Position numbers and translations under genes: made by a program | Shown here: in pieces, positions 31,243-38,803 of the stretch | Numbering within the stretch: the first letter of the stretch is position 1 | Layout: the number at the start of each line of letters is the position of its first letter | From: a virus | IMG/VR virus record: IMGVR_UViG_3300042923_000241 | Location: 1-64,000 of that record | DNA length: 64,000 nucleotides | Reading direction: 5' to 3' (one strand) | The notes under the pieces: model-generated | What the model was told of the DNA's origin: nothing | Databases searched by the model: none | What the model saw: only the letters and a program-made list of their open reading frames with translations

Positions 31243-31391
31243 GGGGATACCTCCTGTTCTTCAGTAACTCCATCACAAAGTCTGCCTTGGTGGTTTTCGC
31301 AATTCGTTTTGGTGATTAATCCGCAATAACAGGTTTTACCGAGATAGCAAGACTTACATGGGCAGAGCAAACATTCTTCTTTTGTTTTCAT
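31239..31391 (-). CDS. Cys-rich mini-protein (island)
   Basis: 50 aa with CLLCPCKSCYLGKTCYC and two more Cys. GGAGGTAACACC before ATG, a leader shared with the gene at 31388-31582. Overlaps both neighbours. Confidence 0.5.
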   Translation of the reverse strand: MKTKEECLLCPCKSCYLGKTCYCGLITKTNCENHQGRLCDGVTEEQEVSP

Positions 31392-31582
31392 GGTGTTACC
31401 TCCAATTCTTTTTTGTAAAAATACATAATATCGTTTGTGTATATCCTTGGGATGTTGGTGGGGAAAACGTCATGCAAAACGCCGTACTGATACCACGGGT
31501 TAGATTGCGTTCCATATGGGCCTTCTATGGCAACGATTGTTCCTGCGCCAAACTTTGTTATAACTCTTTGTTTTAGTTTCAT
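31388..31582 (-). CDS. Small SH3/KOW-like protein (island)
   Basis: 64 aa. MKLKQRVITKFGAGTIVAIE followed by WYQYGVLHD reads like a small beta-barrel. Ends in EVTP, encoding the next ribosome site. Unknown role. Confidence 0.5.
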   Translation of the reverse strand: MKLKQRVITKFGAGTIVAIEGPYGTQSNPWYQYGVLHDVFPTNIPRIYTNDIMYFYKKELEVTP

Positions 31583-31782
31583 GGTGTTACCTCCTGATGT
31601 CCAATTAGCCTAAAATTATTTATGCGTGCATCGTGACTATAATTGACGAAACCACCACGGACAAAATATTGCCAATATCTTACCTGCATTGTTTCGCCGT
31701 CATCGTTAAGCTTTACCACTAATGCCTTGTCTGTTGGCTTGTCTCCCCATTTACTCATAACAATGTCGCCACGCTTAAACAT
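31579..31782 (-). CDS. Small beta-barrel protein (island)
   Basis: 67 aa from ATG with AAGGGGCGGT upstream. FKRGDIVMSKWGDKPTDKAL, VRYWQYFVRGGFVNY. Similar design and the same QEVTP end as its neighbour, so possibly a local duplication. Unknown. Confidence 0.5.
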   Translation of the reverse strand: MFKRGDIVMSKWGDKPTDKALVVKLNDDGETMQVRYWQYFVRGGFVNYSHDARINNFRLIGHQEVTP

Positions 31783-31882
31783 TTTCACCGCCCCTTTTGA
31801 TTTGTACTCCTTGAAATGTGCCAGAAAGTAACTGTTCTGACACGCTTCAAGCGGTACAAAGACCGCTTTTATTTACAGCGTC

Positions 31883-32092
31883 CTAGAAAACCAATTCTTT
31901 GTTGCCGATACTCTTTTGGTAGCGATACCAATTAACCATCATTGTTAAATCGCCAGGACTTATTTCTTCTTCGTAATCAACTAATCCGGACTTAGCGTTA
32001 AATGTAGTGAGTAATATTTTGCCGTCATATTGTTGCTGGGTTAATTGCATTGTTCTGCCGTTGTTAATTTCGGTTTCAATTTTGTTTATCAT
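31883..32092 (-). CDS. Small hypothetical protein (island)
   Basis: 69 aa from ATG after GGTGGAGGAATTAAA. MINKIETEINNGRTMQLTQQ, YEEEISPGDLTMMVNWYRYQ. Alpha/beta; no family recognised. Confidence 0.5.
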   Translation of the reverse strand: MINKIETEINNGRTMQLTQQQYDGKILLTTFNAKSGLVDYEEEISPGDLTMMVNWYRYQKSIGNKELVF

Positions 32093-32253
32093 TTTAATTC
32101 CTCCACCTTTACGCATTTAACCATTCGATCTTCAACACAGCCGAGATTAAACCATTTGCCTAGGTAGTATTCTACTGCATCCTGATAGGATAGGTTGATG
32201 CCAGTTACAAAGGAATCGCCGTCTGAGAAATGGACTTTTGCTGTGGTTTGCAT
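32089..32253 (-). CDS. Small hypothetical protein (island)
   Basis: 54 aa; second ATG chosen for spacing to AAAGGAGG. MQTTAKVHFSDGDSFVTGIN then a helix with YQDAVEYYLGKWFNLGC. ATGA overlap with the following gene. Confidence 0.5.
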   Translation of the reverse strand: MQTTAKVHFSDGDSFVTGINLSYQDAVEYYLGKWFNLGCVEDRMVKCVKVEELK

Positions 32254-32271
32254 TTTCATTCCTCCTTTTGA

Positions 32272-32508
32272 TTATGCGTAAAACGAGACTGTTTCGCCGG
32301 TTACTGAGTCGTGATGGGTTATAATTGTGTAACCGTATTTGTTTAGGCCTTGCACATGAGATTCAATTCTCGCCTTTACATATTCTTGTCCGCGCCCAGA
32401 GTGGCGTTGATGTTTTGTGTATTTTTGCAAAAATTCTTCGATGCTTCTAACATCGTTAACCTGATATTGTCTAAACTTATCTTTCATATCGGTTCGTGCT
32501 ACTTGCAT
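32272..32508 (-). CDS. Small hypothetical protein (island)
   Basis: 78 aa from ATG after GGGAGGAATTTGTAAA. MQVARTDMKDKFRQYQVNDV; basic middle (KYTKHQRHSGRGQEYVKAR). Unknown. Confidence 0.5.
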   Translation of the reverse strand: MQVARTDMKDKFRQYQVNDVRSIEEFLQKYTKHQRHSGRGQEYVKARIESHVQGLNKYGYTIITHHDSVTGETVSFYA

Positions 32509-32509
32509 T

Positions 32510-32722
32510 TTACAAATTCCTCCCAACAATATTTTGATGGCCTTCCATGCATGATTTACAAGTACATTTCATTCCGTTTTGACGTTTTGCTATTCCACGA
32601 TTAAATGATTCTTGCGCTGCTTGATAACTAATTCTGTTTTCAATATATAACCTTGTCATCGTTTTTGTGTCGTTGTGATAACCTGCATACTCAATACTGG
32701 CTAGTGCTGTTTTTCGATTCAT
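32510..32722 (-). CDS. Small protein with Cys motif (island)
   Basis: 70 aa, AAAGGTAGGTAATGAA before ATG. MNRKTALASIEYAGYHNDTK; C-terminal GMKCTCKSCMEGHQN may bind metal. Unknown. Confidence 0.5.
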   Translation of the reverse strand: MNRKTALASIEYAGYHNDTKTMTRLYIENRISYQAAQESFNRGIAKRQNGMKCTCKSCMEGHQNIVGRNL

Positions 32723-32815
32723 TTCATTACCTACCTTTCATTTTTACCATTTGTCAAGTGCCTACAAAAAACGTCTGTCTGTAGACCTTTGACAAGAGGT
32801 AAAAACCTCTTGAAA

Positions 32816-33028
32816 CTAACGCCGTTTATTAATGAGACAAGATTGGTGACCAAAATAACTGTTGCAATTGTGTTGAGTCCAACCGCCGAGCGTTTGGCCG
32901 TTATGCTCATAATTAAAACTTTCTTCCTCATATTGTGAGTAAACTTCCGAAACCGGCTTTCCACAAACCTCACAGTTACCATATTTGCTGGACGATGCGC
33001 TTTGATTTATTAATCTGTAGCGGTACAT
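32816..33028 (-). CDS. Small zinc-binding protein (island)
   Basis: 70 aa from ATG after GGGGGTATAAAA. CEVCGKPVSEVY and HNCNSYFGHQSC supply Cys/His ligands. Unknown. Confidence 0.5.
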   Translation of the reverse strand: MYRYRLINQSASSSKYGNCEVCGKPVSEVYSQYEEESFNYEHNGQTLGGWTQHNCNSYFGHQSCLINKRR

Positions 33029-33104
33029 TTTTATACCCCCAGTTATCATTTATTTCATTTTATGCTACTTTGGGACACGTTGCAAGGTAAAAAATATTTG
33101 CTTG

Positions 33105-33878
33105 TCAGATAGTCAATGATTTCAGCTTTTCAATTACAGATTTTGCAGCGTATCTGCCGTTGCCGTTTAACATTCTGACCCATGCCATACGGCTAGGCGA
33201 CCATTTGAAACCCCATGATTTCAGCAGTGATCTGATTTCGTCAGACGGTTTGCCGTCAAAGATAAACTGACAGCGATTGTCTTCCTCTTGATAGGTAAAG
33301 CCTTCATGCTTGACGGAAACTGGTTGACGTTCAACTTTTGCTTGCAGTTCTTCCATGCGTTTTTTCGTTGCTCTGATAGTTGCGCCGTTGTTGGTGATTG
33401 TGTAACTTGCATAACCATATTGGCAACAATGGCTAGGTTTTTTCAATTCGGCAATTTGCGAATCAGTATAGCCGAGAGTGCGTAGCCCGTCAATGTCATT
33501 CTTTTTAAGCAGTTTATTCGCTTGTTTCATGCGCTCCTGTAGTGCTTCTAACTTTTCAAGTTTCGCTTGCAGTTTACTGATTGCGTCCTCATCGTCAGAG
33601 GATATGCCACCTTTGCCGACAGAAGCGGCTTTGTCTTCATAATGCTTGGCTTTATCGGAAGCTTCAAATGCCTTGCCGAACGTGTTGTGTATTTTGTTTC
33701 TAAAATTTCTGTCTCTGCTTTCGGAGTGATGACCCACTAAGATTGGTTGACCGAAAGGAATACATTCTGCCATTTTGTGTGCTTTTTGATAGAGTTGATT
33801 GGAGTCCTTGTTGGCTGATTCTGCTCTGCCTAAATACCTTTGGCGACGATCTTCTAGTTTTTGCTCGTATGCGTTCAT
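33105..33878 (-). CDS. DUF3560 domain protein (island)
   Basis: 257 aa, AAGGAGGAAAAAC before ATG. N-terminal helical part, then CIPFGQPILVGHHSESRDRN, the signature of DUF3560 proteins of phages and plasmids. Coiled coil at about 95-130, and a C-terminal SWGFKWSPSRMAWVRML block also seen in these families. Function unknown; some relatives accompany anti-restriction or replication genes. Confidence 0.8.
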   Translation of the reverse strand: MNAYEQKLEDRRQRYLGRAESANKDSNQLYQKAHKMAECIPFGQPILVGHHSESRDRNFRNKIHNTFGKAFEASDKAKHYEDKAASVGKGGISSDDEDAISKLQAKLEKLEALQERMKQANKLLKKNDIDGLRTLGYTDSQIAELKKPSHCCQYGYASYTITNNGATIRATKKRMEELQAKVERQPVSVKHEGFTYQEEDNRCQFIFDGKPSDEIRSLLKSWGFKWSPSRMAWVRMLNGNGRYAAKSVIEKLKSLTI

Positions 33879-34001
33879 TTGTTTTTCCTCCTTACATTCT
33901 ATGCTTCTTTCAGTAACCTTTTGGAGTAATTTTTTTGCCTCCTACTAAATGCCTATACAACTTCAATATAGACACTTAGCAAGCGGCAAAAACCGCTGCT
34001 T

Positions 34002-34379
34002 TTAAGCTGCTTTTCTGTATGTGTCGAGATAAAATTCTAAGTCTGCCGGAGATATGTCGTTATTAATTGCCTTGTCAATAACTACAGTGTAAGGCGTGCG
34101 TTTGTCGTTTATCGGCAGATAGTCCTGCATAATTAGCTTAGATTCATCATCGGCTAACCAATTGAGAGAAACGCCGAGTATTTTCGCTAACTTAATAAGT
34201 GTTTCTAAACTGGGTTTCTTTCTGTCTGTTTCGAGGTGGTTCACGAATGAACGACTAAGCCTGAGTGCCTTGCCGAGTTCTTCCTGTGTAAGGTCTAGTT
34301 GCTTTCTAGCAAGATGGATTCTTTCGCCGAGTGACATATAGTCGATTGATGTGTTAATTCCTCTTTGACATAGCTTCAT
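34002..34379 (-). CDS. CI-like XRE repressor, copy 2
   Basis: 125 aa, GGAGGTATTGAACA before ATG. HTH with LARKQLDLTQEELGKALRLS and NHLETDRKKPSLETLIKLA, the latter 19 residues identical to copy 1 (3336-3731). C-terminus KRTPYTVVIDKAINNDISPA matches copy 1 in pattern. A paralogue serving the leftward island; it could regulate the island or modulate immunity. Confidence 0.8.
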   Translation of the reverse strand: MKLCQRGINTSIDYMSLGERIHLARKQLDLTQEELGKALRLSRSFVNHLETDRKKPSLETLIKLAKILGVSLNWLADDESKLIMQDYLPINDKRTPYTVVIDKAINNDISPADLEFYLDTYRKAA

Positions 34380-34439
34380 TGTTCAATACCTCCATTGATA
34401 TATTTTAATTTGTCATATTGTTATTTAAGGTGTGTTTTG

Positions 34440-34650
34440 TGTCAACTAGCAAAAACCTGCTTTTCCTACGCGAGTAGTATTCAGTCCTGGAATCTGCTAG
34501 TGGACACGTTGCGGCTTTGCAGTTAGTCGCCAACTATAAGGGTTCCTGCTATCGCCTTTACTCGCGGACTTTAGACCGCCGTTGGTAGGGTTACAGGGAG
34601 CCGAGTTAATCGGCTTGATGCCAGAGAGATACAGGCGGTTAGCCATGTAC
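34440..34650. ncRNA. Second hairpin-rich gene-free stretch
   Basis: About 210 bp between island genes with no credible ORF. Long-range stem CGCGAGTA (34469-34476) with TACTCGCG (34559-34566), hairpin AGCCGA-GTTAA-TCGGCT near 34600, and ACCGCC near 34575 with GGCGGT near 34635. Strand undetermined. Could be a small structured RNA or a repressor leader. Confidence 0.4.
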
Positions 34651-34656
34651 TCTGCG

Positions 34657-34887
34657 TTAGTAAATCGAGTTTATCAACTCTTGTATGTGGCTATTGTATT
34701 CTTTACTCTTTTGCTCTACAAAAGCATCTTCTAAGCTGTCATCGTTCCACAGTGCAGAGTCCATTTTCTGTAGTTCTGCGATTTCTGTTTTTACTTTTTG
34801 CTCAGTCTTTTTATCTACACTAATTTTTGCTCTGTTTGCTAATTGACGTTGCCAGTGTATCCTCATAAATGTTTCGCCAGTTGCCAT
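34657..34887 (-). CDS. Helical protein (island)
   Basis: 76 aa from ATG after AAAGGAGTTAAGTCT. MATGETFMRIHWQRQLANRA, coiled-coil-like KKTEQKVKTEIAELQKM. An in-frame upstream start lacks a ribosome site. Unknown. Confidence 0.5.
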   Translation of the reverse strand: MATGETFMRIHWQRQLANRAKISVDKKTEQKVKTEIAELQKMDSALWNDDSLEDAFVEQKSKEYNSHIQELINSIY

Positions 34888-34949
34888 AGACTTAACTCCT
34901 TTCGGCAGGACTTGTGACCTGCTCCTGTGCATTACCGGCCCGAAGGCCG

Positions 34950-35165
34950 TCACTCTGCGATTAGCTCAAAGTGTGGAATGTCATAGTCTGAATAGCAAAA
35001 CTGCTGAATTTTACCTATTTCCATTGCGGCCTTTAACTCAGGGTCTTCATTAGCCAGAGCTTTAAGCCACTTGCTAATAGTAACCGCCATCGGATCAAAT
35101 GCTGAGTTTCTGCATCTCTGGAAAACAATATTGTTTATGTTATTAACTTTTTCTTGCAATGTCAT
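34950..35165 (-). CDS. Small hypothetical protein (island)
   Basis: 71 aa, GGAGGCGGTAAGG before ATG. MTLQEKVNNINNIVFQRCRN; helical. Unknown role. Confidence 0.5.
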   Translation of the reverse strand: MTLQEKVNNINNIVFQRCRNSAFDPMAVTISKWLKALANEDPELKAAMEIGKIQQFCYSDYDIPHFELIAE

Positions 35166-35274
35166 CCTTACCGCCTCCGTTTGCTTCTTTCGTTCTCTTT
35201 ATCTTGATATAAGTATAGCATAAGTGCTAGCACAATGCAAGCATAATTTAAGATAAAAAAATAGGAACTTTATC

Positions 35275-35454
35275 CTATTTCAATAAATTTTCAATCTCAG
35301 AAATGTATTTTTCTATAGCTGCCTTGGCGAAACTATTCTCACTGTAGTTAGCACCTGGACGGGACTTATTCAGTAGATCAGTCGCCTTCTGGATTCGATC
35401 TTTAATGTCTGAGTCTGCCGGGAATCTGGCATATATGACTGTGTACTTTGCCAT
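35275..35454 (-). CDS. Small RHH-like protein, first gene of the island
   Basis: 59 aa, GAGGTGACAGC before ATG. MAKYTVIYARFPADSDIKDR, KAAIEKYISEIENLLK; strand then two helices, similar in outline to ribbon-helix-helix proteins. Might autoregulate the leftward operon. Confidence 0.5.
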   Translation of the reverse strand: MAKYTVIYARFPADSDIKDRIQKATDLLNKSRPGANYSENSFAKAAIEKYISEIENLLK

Positions 35455-35583
35455 GCTGTCACCTCATACAGATTAGAGTATTAGCTCAATGATAGCACTT
35501 TGTTAGCATGTTGGCAAGAGGTTGCTAGTAATGGTATTTTGGTGGCTGGCAGCATATAAGAATAGAGAGGGAGATAAGGCAAT

Positions 35584-35757
35584 ATGATTGATCGTAACAA
35601 ATATCCTATATTGGGTTATGCGCCTGGGGATTATTTCTGTATATGCTGTATCTGTAACCAACAGTTTATAGGCGATAAGAGAGCAGTACACTGTGAGCCT
35701 TGTGCTGTTAAGGGGCAACAGAGACTGATAGAGAATAGTATGGGGGCAGGGATATAA
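35584..35757 (+). CDS. Phage zinc-finger mini-protein
   Basis: 57 aa. GYAPGDYFCICCICNQQFIG then DKRAVHCEPCA is a four-to-six-Cys zinc module common in phages. Divergent from the island. ATGA overlap with the next gene. Confidence 0.55.
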   Translation: MIDRNKYPILGYAPGDYFCICCICNQQFIGDKRAVHCEPCAVKGQQRLIENSMGAGI

Positions 35758-35894
35758 TGATCGACCACATAACGAATAACATAATGAATAACATTACAAC
35801 AATAAATGATGGGTTTAATAAATACCCACTACTATACGCATTGATTATTTTGCTCTTTATTTCTCCAATCATTGGAGATGACGACTTCGATTAA
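35757..35894 (+). CDS. Single-pass membrane mini-protein
   Basis: 45 aa, coupled to the preceding gene. Polar Asn-rich N-terminus and one membrane helix (YPLLYALIILLFISPIIG) with an acidic end (DDDFD). Unknown. Confidence 0.45.
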   Translation: MIDHITNNIMNNITTINDGFNKYPLLYALIILLFISPIIGDDDFD

Positions 35895-36005
35895 ATTGTT
35901 TGCGGATTAGACACAATTTAGATGTGGTTGAGAAATGTTAAAACGGATAGTTTAAATGAGTGTTTAAAAACAAATGCTATTCATCGCGTTTCCTACCATG
36001 TGTAT

Positions 36006-36052
36006 TGTCAAGTAAAACTACTTGACACCTATATATTTTATATTGTCAAGTA
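36006..36052. promoter_or_regulatory. TGTCAAGTA palindrome and third half-site
   Basis: TGTCAAGTA (36006-36014) and TACTTGACA (36019-36027) form a perfect 9-bp inverted repeat with 4-nt spacer; a third TGTCAAGTA is at 36044-36052. Looks like an operator upstream of the packaging genes. Confidence 0.45.
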
Positions 36053-36059
36053 AAAGCGG

Positions 36060-36420
36060 TTTACGGACACAGCCTAGCATCAAACTAAAGTGGCATATCG
36101 CACACTTGACGCTCGGTTAATCAGATCAAAGTCACACTAAGCAGCAGTATTTGTAGTGTCAGCCGTGGACATTGCCTGATTTTACTTGTTATTGTTAACA
36201 CATAATCATAGTAAACCCTGCAAGCCTTGATATTGCTGGATTCGTCTGTTTACACAATCAATATTATCGGACGCAAACAGTTGTTCTGATTAATGCAATG
36301 CCAGCCGGGGCGGTGAGATTCGCCATTCCAAACGCCGGTACTTTGCTGGCAGCGGGGCGGGTATTGCGCTGGCGTGATATGCGTGTTAAAAATCCGTTAT
36401 AAATAAAACTCAATAGAAAA
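36060..36420 (+). other. Structured intergenic region upstream of the terminase (cos/pac or ncRNA)
   Basis: About 360 bp without a credible gene. GC-rich hairpins near its end: TGCCAGC (about 36299) with GCTGGCA (about 36345), GGCG/CGCC inside, and CAGCG/CGCTG just after. A strong rightward terminator follows at 36424. Might hold the packaging site or encode a small RNA. Confidence 0.4.
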
Positions 36421-36423
36421 TTC

Positions 36424-36460
36424 AACCAATCCATATAAAACGTGGGTTGGTTTTCTTTTT
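36424..36460 (+). terminator. Intrinsic terminator before the small terminase
   Basis: AACCAATCC (36424-36432) pairs with GGGTTGGTT (36444-36452), followed by TTCTTTTT. Confidence 0.8.
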
Positions 36461-36493
36461 GCCCATATGTTAAACAACAGAGAGGTGAACCCA

Positions 36494-37138
36494 ATGCCAT
36501 CGATGCCGCCTGTTCCTGGCAAAGACGTACACAACCCCTTACAAGGTATGCAGCAATCAAAAATAGACTTCTATGGATTAGGTGAAATAGTCAAGAAATA
36601 TCGCTTTGCCAATATGGGCTACGTTGATATTGCTAACCGGCTTAATATGGATCACCTTGCAGACGGCTGTCCGACAATCTCAACAATGGCTGTTCAACGT
36701 TGGTGTAAGAAGAATATCCGTGATGAAGACAACCCTGATTGCAGGGAGAATCAAGAACAGGCTATTAACATCTACGGTGAGAAACGCGATGTTCTTAATT
36801 CGATTCAAGATCAAATTGATACTATCAATCTTTACATGGATCAACTGAATAAGATGGTCAAAGAAAAAGGCGATGTTATCAAATTATCTGGACTGATTAA
36901 AGATCAGTCTTTTTTAATGCTCAAATGGCTGGCTCAGAAACAGATGATGCTAAAAGATGTCGAAACAACTCAGGACAAGATTTACAACTTCAACAATTTT
37001 AATAAGGCTTTGACTATCATCACTGATATGATTAAGGCGAAGGATGTTGCGTTGTATGCCGACATACTGTCTGAGTTGAGTAAAGACCAACAAGTAGTTG
37101 AGATGTTGAGGTCGATTGAACCTGAGAAGAAAAAATAG
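36494..37138 (+). CDS. terS: Putative terminase small subunit
   Basis: 214 aa from ATG after AGAGGTGAACCCA. N-terminal HTH region (YRFANMGYVDIANRLNMDHL, TMAVQRWCKKNI), then long helices suited to oligomerisation (LNSIQDQIDTINLYMDQLNK). Position before the morphogenesis genes and the DNA-binding N-terminus support the call; the large subunit is 5 kb further on, which is unusual. Confidence 0.65.
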   Translation: MPSMPPVPGKDVHNPLQGMQQSKIDFYGLGEIVKKYRFANMGYVDIANRLNMDHLADGCPTISTMAVQRWCKKNIRDEDNPDCRENQEQAINIYGEKRDVLNSIQDQIDTINLYMDQLNKMVKEKGDVIKLSGLIKDQSFLMLKWLAQKQMMLKDVETTQDKIYNFNNFNKALTIITDMIKAKDVALYADILSELSKDQQVVEMLRSIEPEKKK

Positions 37139-37199
37139 CTTGTTGGCGAATTGTTGGCAGTAGGTATATTTAAACGATTTACATGCCGAAAAACCTACA

Positions 37200-37233
37200 A
37201 GCCTTGTGGTTGTTGGCGTGAAGGCTATTTTTC
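37200..37233 (+). terminator. Probable terminator after the small terminase
   Basis: AGCCTT (37200-37205) pairs with AAGGCT (37221-37226), followed by ATTTTTC. Confidence 0.5.
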
Positions 37234-37292
37234 TTACATTGAGTTTTGCACCTAAGACTTTGCTCGTTGGATGGGGTGATAGAGGGGATTGA

Positions 37293-37802
37293 ATGGATGA
37301 ATCCTTATTGGAATTTATCAATAGGAATGTCAACGCCACTAATGCCAATGTTGCAATATCGCGTGAATTTGCAGGAAACGGTAGAGAGCATATCTATATT
37401 AGTGTTGATGGCAAGCCTTGGTATAACTTTTGGCATGACCCGAACAAGAGCAAGAGTAGAGATTCACCCAAGCATTCTGGTGGCAAGAAACCTTATGTTA
37501 TGGTGATGACAGAAAAGATAGACGAGTTAAAGAAAAACGGCATAAAGAACGTCGAAGAAATGATTGGTTTTTTGGTCTGTCTTGGAAAGTATATTGAATG
37601 GAATACCGGCAGGCTGATTAACGTTAGAAGCAAAAAATCGTTGCTGTACGCTGACATACAAAAGATTTACGGTTGCAGCAATAACAAGCTAAATCGAATA
37701 CTTGCTGAACTAAAAGAGCATGACCTTCTGTTAAATGCGGCAGAGGGTTATTTTGTTTCACGTTCTTTGATTAAAAAAGGGAAAAGCAAAAATAAGGAAT
37801 AG
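37293..37802 (+). CDS. Winged-helix DNA-binding protein
   Basis: 169 aa, GAGGGGATTGA before ATG. Residues 80-160 (FLVCLGKYIEWNTGRLINVR, YADIQKIYGCSNNKLNRILA, ELKEHDLL) form a winged helix like those in RepL or MarR-like proteins. Possible regulator of late or packaging genes, or a replication accessory. Confidence 0.55.
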   Translation: MDESLLEFINRNVNATNANVAISREFAGNGREHIYISVDGKPWYNFWHDPNKSKSRDSPKHSGGKKPYVMVMTEKIDELKKNGIKNVEEMIGFLVCLGKYIEWNTGRLINVRSKKSLLYADIQKIYGCSNNKLNRILAELKEHDLLLNAAEGYFVSRSLIKKGKSKNKE

Positions 37803-37821
37803 AATCAGCAGGAGGAAAGCA

Positions 37822-38043
37822 ATGAAAGTTTACATTTGTTCACTAATATGGGACTACAACGTAGTTTATGGCGGCAACGGAGAAAAAGAAAACGTTCCCA
37901 ATGGGACAAGAATCGAAGCCGAAATAACGTATCCTGCAACAGAAAAAACGGCAAGCGTAACTTTTAGAGGAACGGTCAAACACAAAGATAGAATCTGCGA
38001 TATGAACGAAGCGAAGAAAATCGTGGAGGGTATTATAAAATGA
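37822..38043 (+). CDS. Small hypothetical protein
   Basis: 73 aa, AGGAGGAAAGCA before ATG. Beta-rich (MKVYICSLIWDYNVVYGGNG; EITYPATEKTASVTFRGTVK). Unknown. Confidence 0.5.
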   Translation: MKVYICSLIWDYNVVYGGNGEKENVPNGTRIEAEITYPATEKTASVTFRGTVKHKDRICDMNEAKKIVEGIIK

Positions 38044-38405
38044 GTAGTCCAATGTGGGATTGGTTCGGCTTAACTCGCGCTTCTTATCTAGTCTTACCGC
38101 GAACATTACTTTGCGGTATGCCCGAAGAATGGCAAGAGAAATTCGCTAATATGCTTGATGAAATGCGAGAAGTCTACGACTGTAGTCAAATTCAAGATAA
38201 TTACACAGTTCAACTTCGCGGTGAAAATAATCGCTTTATTAGTGACCCATTGCGAAATTACAGGCATCCTCCTGAGTTGCCATATAGGAAACGAGAAGGC
38301 AATAATTGCCCGTTTCCTGATGGTTGCAACGAACGTAAAACCTGCACTAAAACAGAATGTAATGCCGATGTGTGTTCTAACGGATACGCATACAGGATGA
38401 GTTAA
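38040..38405 (+). CDS. Hypothetical protein with C-terminal Cys cluster
   Basis: 121 aa overlapping the previous stop (ATGA). MWDWFGLTRASYLVLPRTLL, helical middle, and a C-terminal six-Cys part (CPFPDGCNERKTCTKTEC). Unknown. Confidence 0.5.
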   Translation: MSSPMWDWFGLTRASYLVLPRTLLCGMPEEWQEKFANMLDEMREVYDCSQIQDNYTVQLRGENNRFISDPLRNYRHPPELPYRKREGNNCPFPDGCNERKTCTKTECNADVCSNGYAYRMS

Positions 38406-38422
38406 CTTAAAGGAGAATAACA

Positions 38423-38578
38423 ATGAAAATCTGTTGTTGTTCACTAGCAGGAACGTCTGCTTGTGATAAATGCCAAACAAATGACAAGCCAAACAAATAC
38501 GAGCAAGCCTTCATTGACTTGCCTGACCACTTGATGAAAGAGATTAGCGACTTAATTGGTAAAGGAGAATCAGAATGA
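38423..38578 (+). CDS. Cys-containing mini-protein
   Basis: 51 aa, AAAGGAGAATAACA before ATG. MKICCCSLAGTSACDKCQTN, then a helix (LPDHLMKEISDLIGK). Overlaps the next ATG. Confidence 0.5.
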   Translation: MKICCCSLAGTSACDKCQTNDKPNKYEQAFIDLPDHLMKEISDLIGKGESE

Positions 38579-38748
38579 TTAACGGCGTTGCTCATCTAAC
38601 ATCACCTCTAGGGAGCGAGGGAGAATTTCACAAAAACGTGCTTGAAGCAATTCGCAAACATCAAGAAGTTGGGTTGGAAGTTGAAATTCATTATCAACAT
38701 ACGGCAAATGGATATTCGGCATTGATTATAGGAAGAACAAAGTCCTAA
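38575..38748 (+). CDS. Small alpha/beta protein
   Basis: 57 aa. MINGVAHLTSPLGSEGEFHK, LEVEIHYQHTANGYSALIIG: helix-strand-strand pattern. Good AAAGGAGAA ribosome site. Unknown; possibly structural cofactor. Confidence 0.45.
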   Translation: MINGVAHLTSPLGSEGEFHKNVLEAIRKHQEVGLEVEIHYQHTANGYSALIIGRTKS

Positions 38749-38770
38749 CCGCCAAAAGCGGTATTTTTTA
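38749..38770 (+). terminator. Short intrinsic terminator
   Basis: CCGC (38749-38752) and GCGG (38758-38761) around CAAAA, followed by TATTTTTT. Confidence 0.5.
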
Positions 38771-38803
38771 TGACTAAAATTCTAATCAAAGGAGGTACAA
38801 AAC

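Noticed and set aside
31849-31872. Hairpin AAGCGG/CCGCTT with T-rich end in the leftward island
   Set aside because: The T-run is on the strand opposite to the local transcription, so terminator function for the island is doubtful and it was not listed.
36264-36560. A 98-codon leftward ORF over the intergenic region before the terminase
   Set aside because: It overlaps the terminator and the small terminase start, has no ribosome site, and has unnatural composition; better explained as a shadow of structured DNA.
29687-37158. An 18-mer at 29687 (end of the GIY-YIG gene) recurs with one mismatch at 37140 after the small terminase
   Set aside because: A match of this length with one mismatch is expected about once by chance in a window this size; no flanking similarity supports a homing site duplication.
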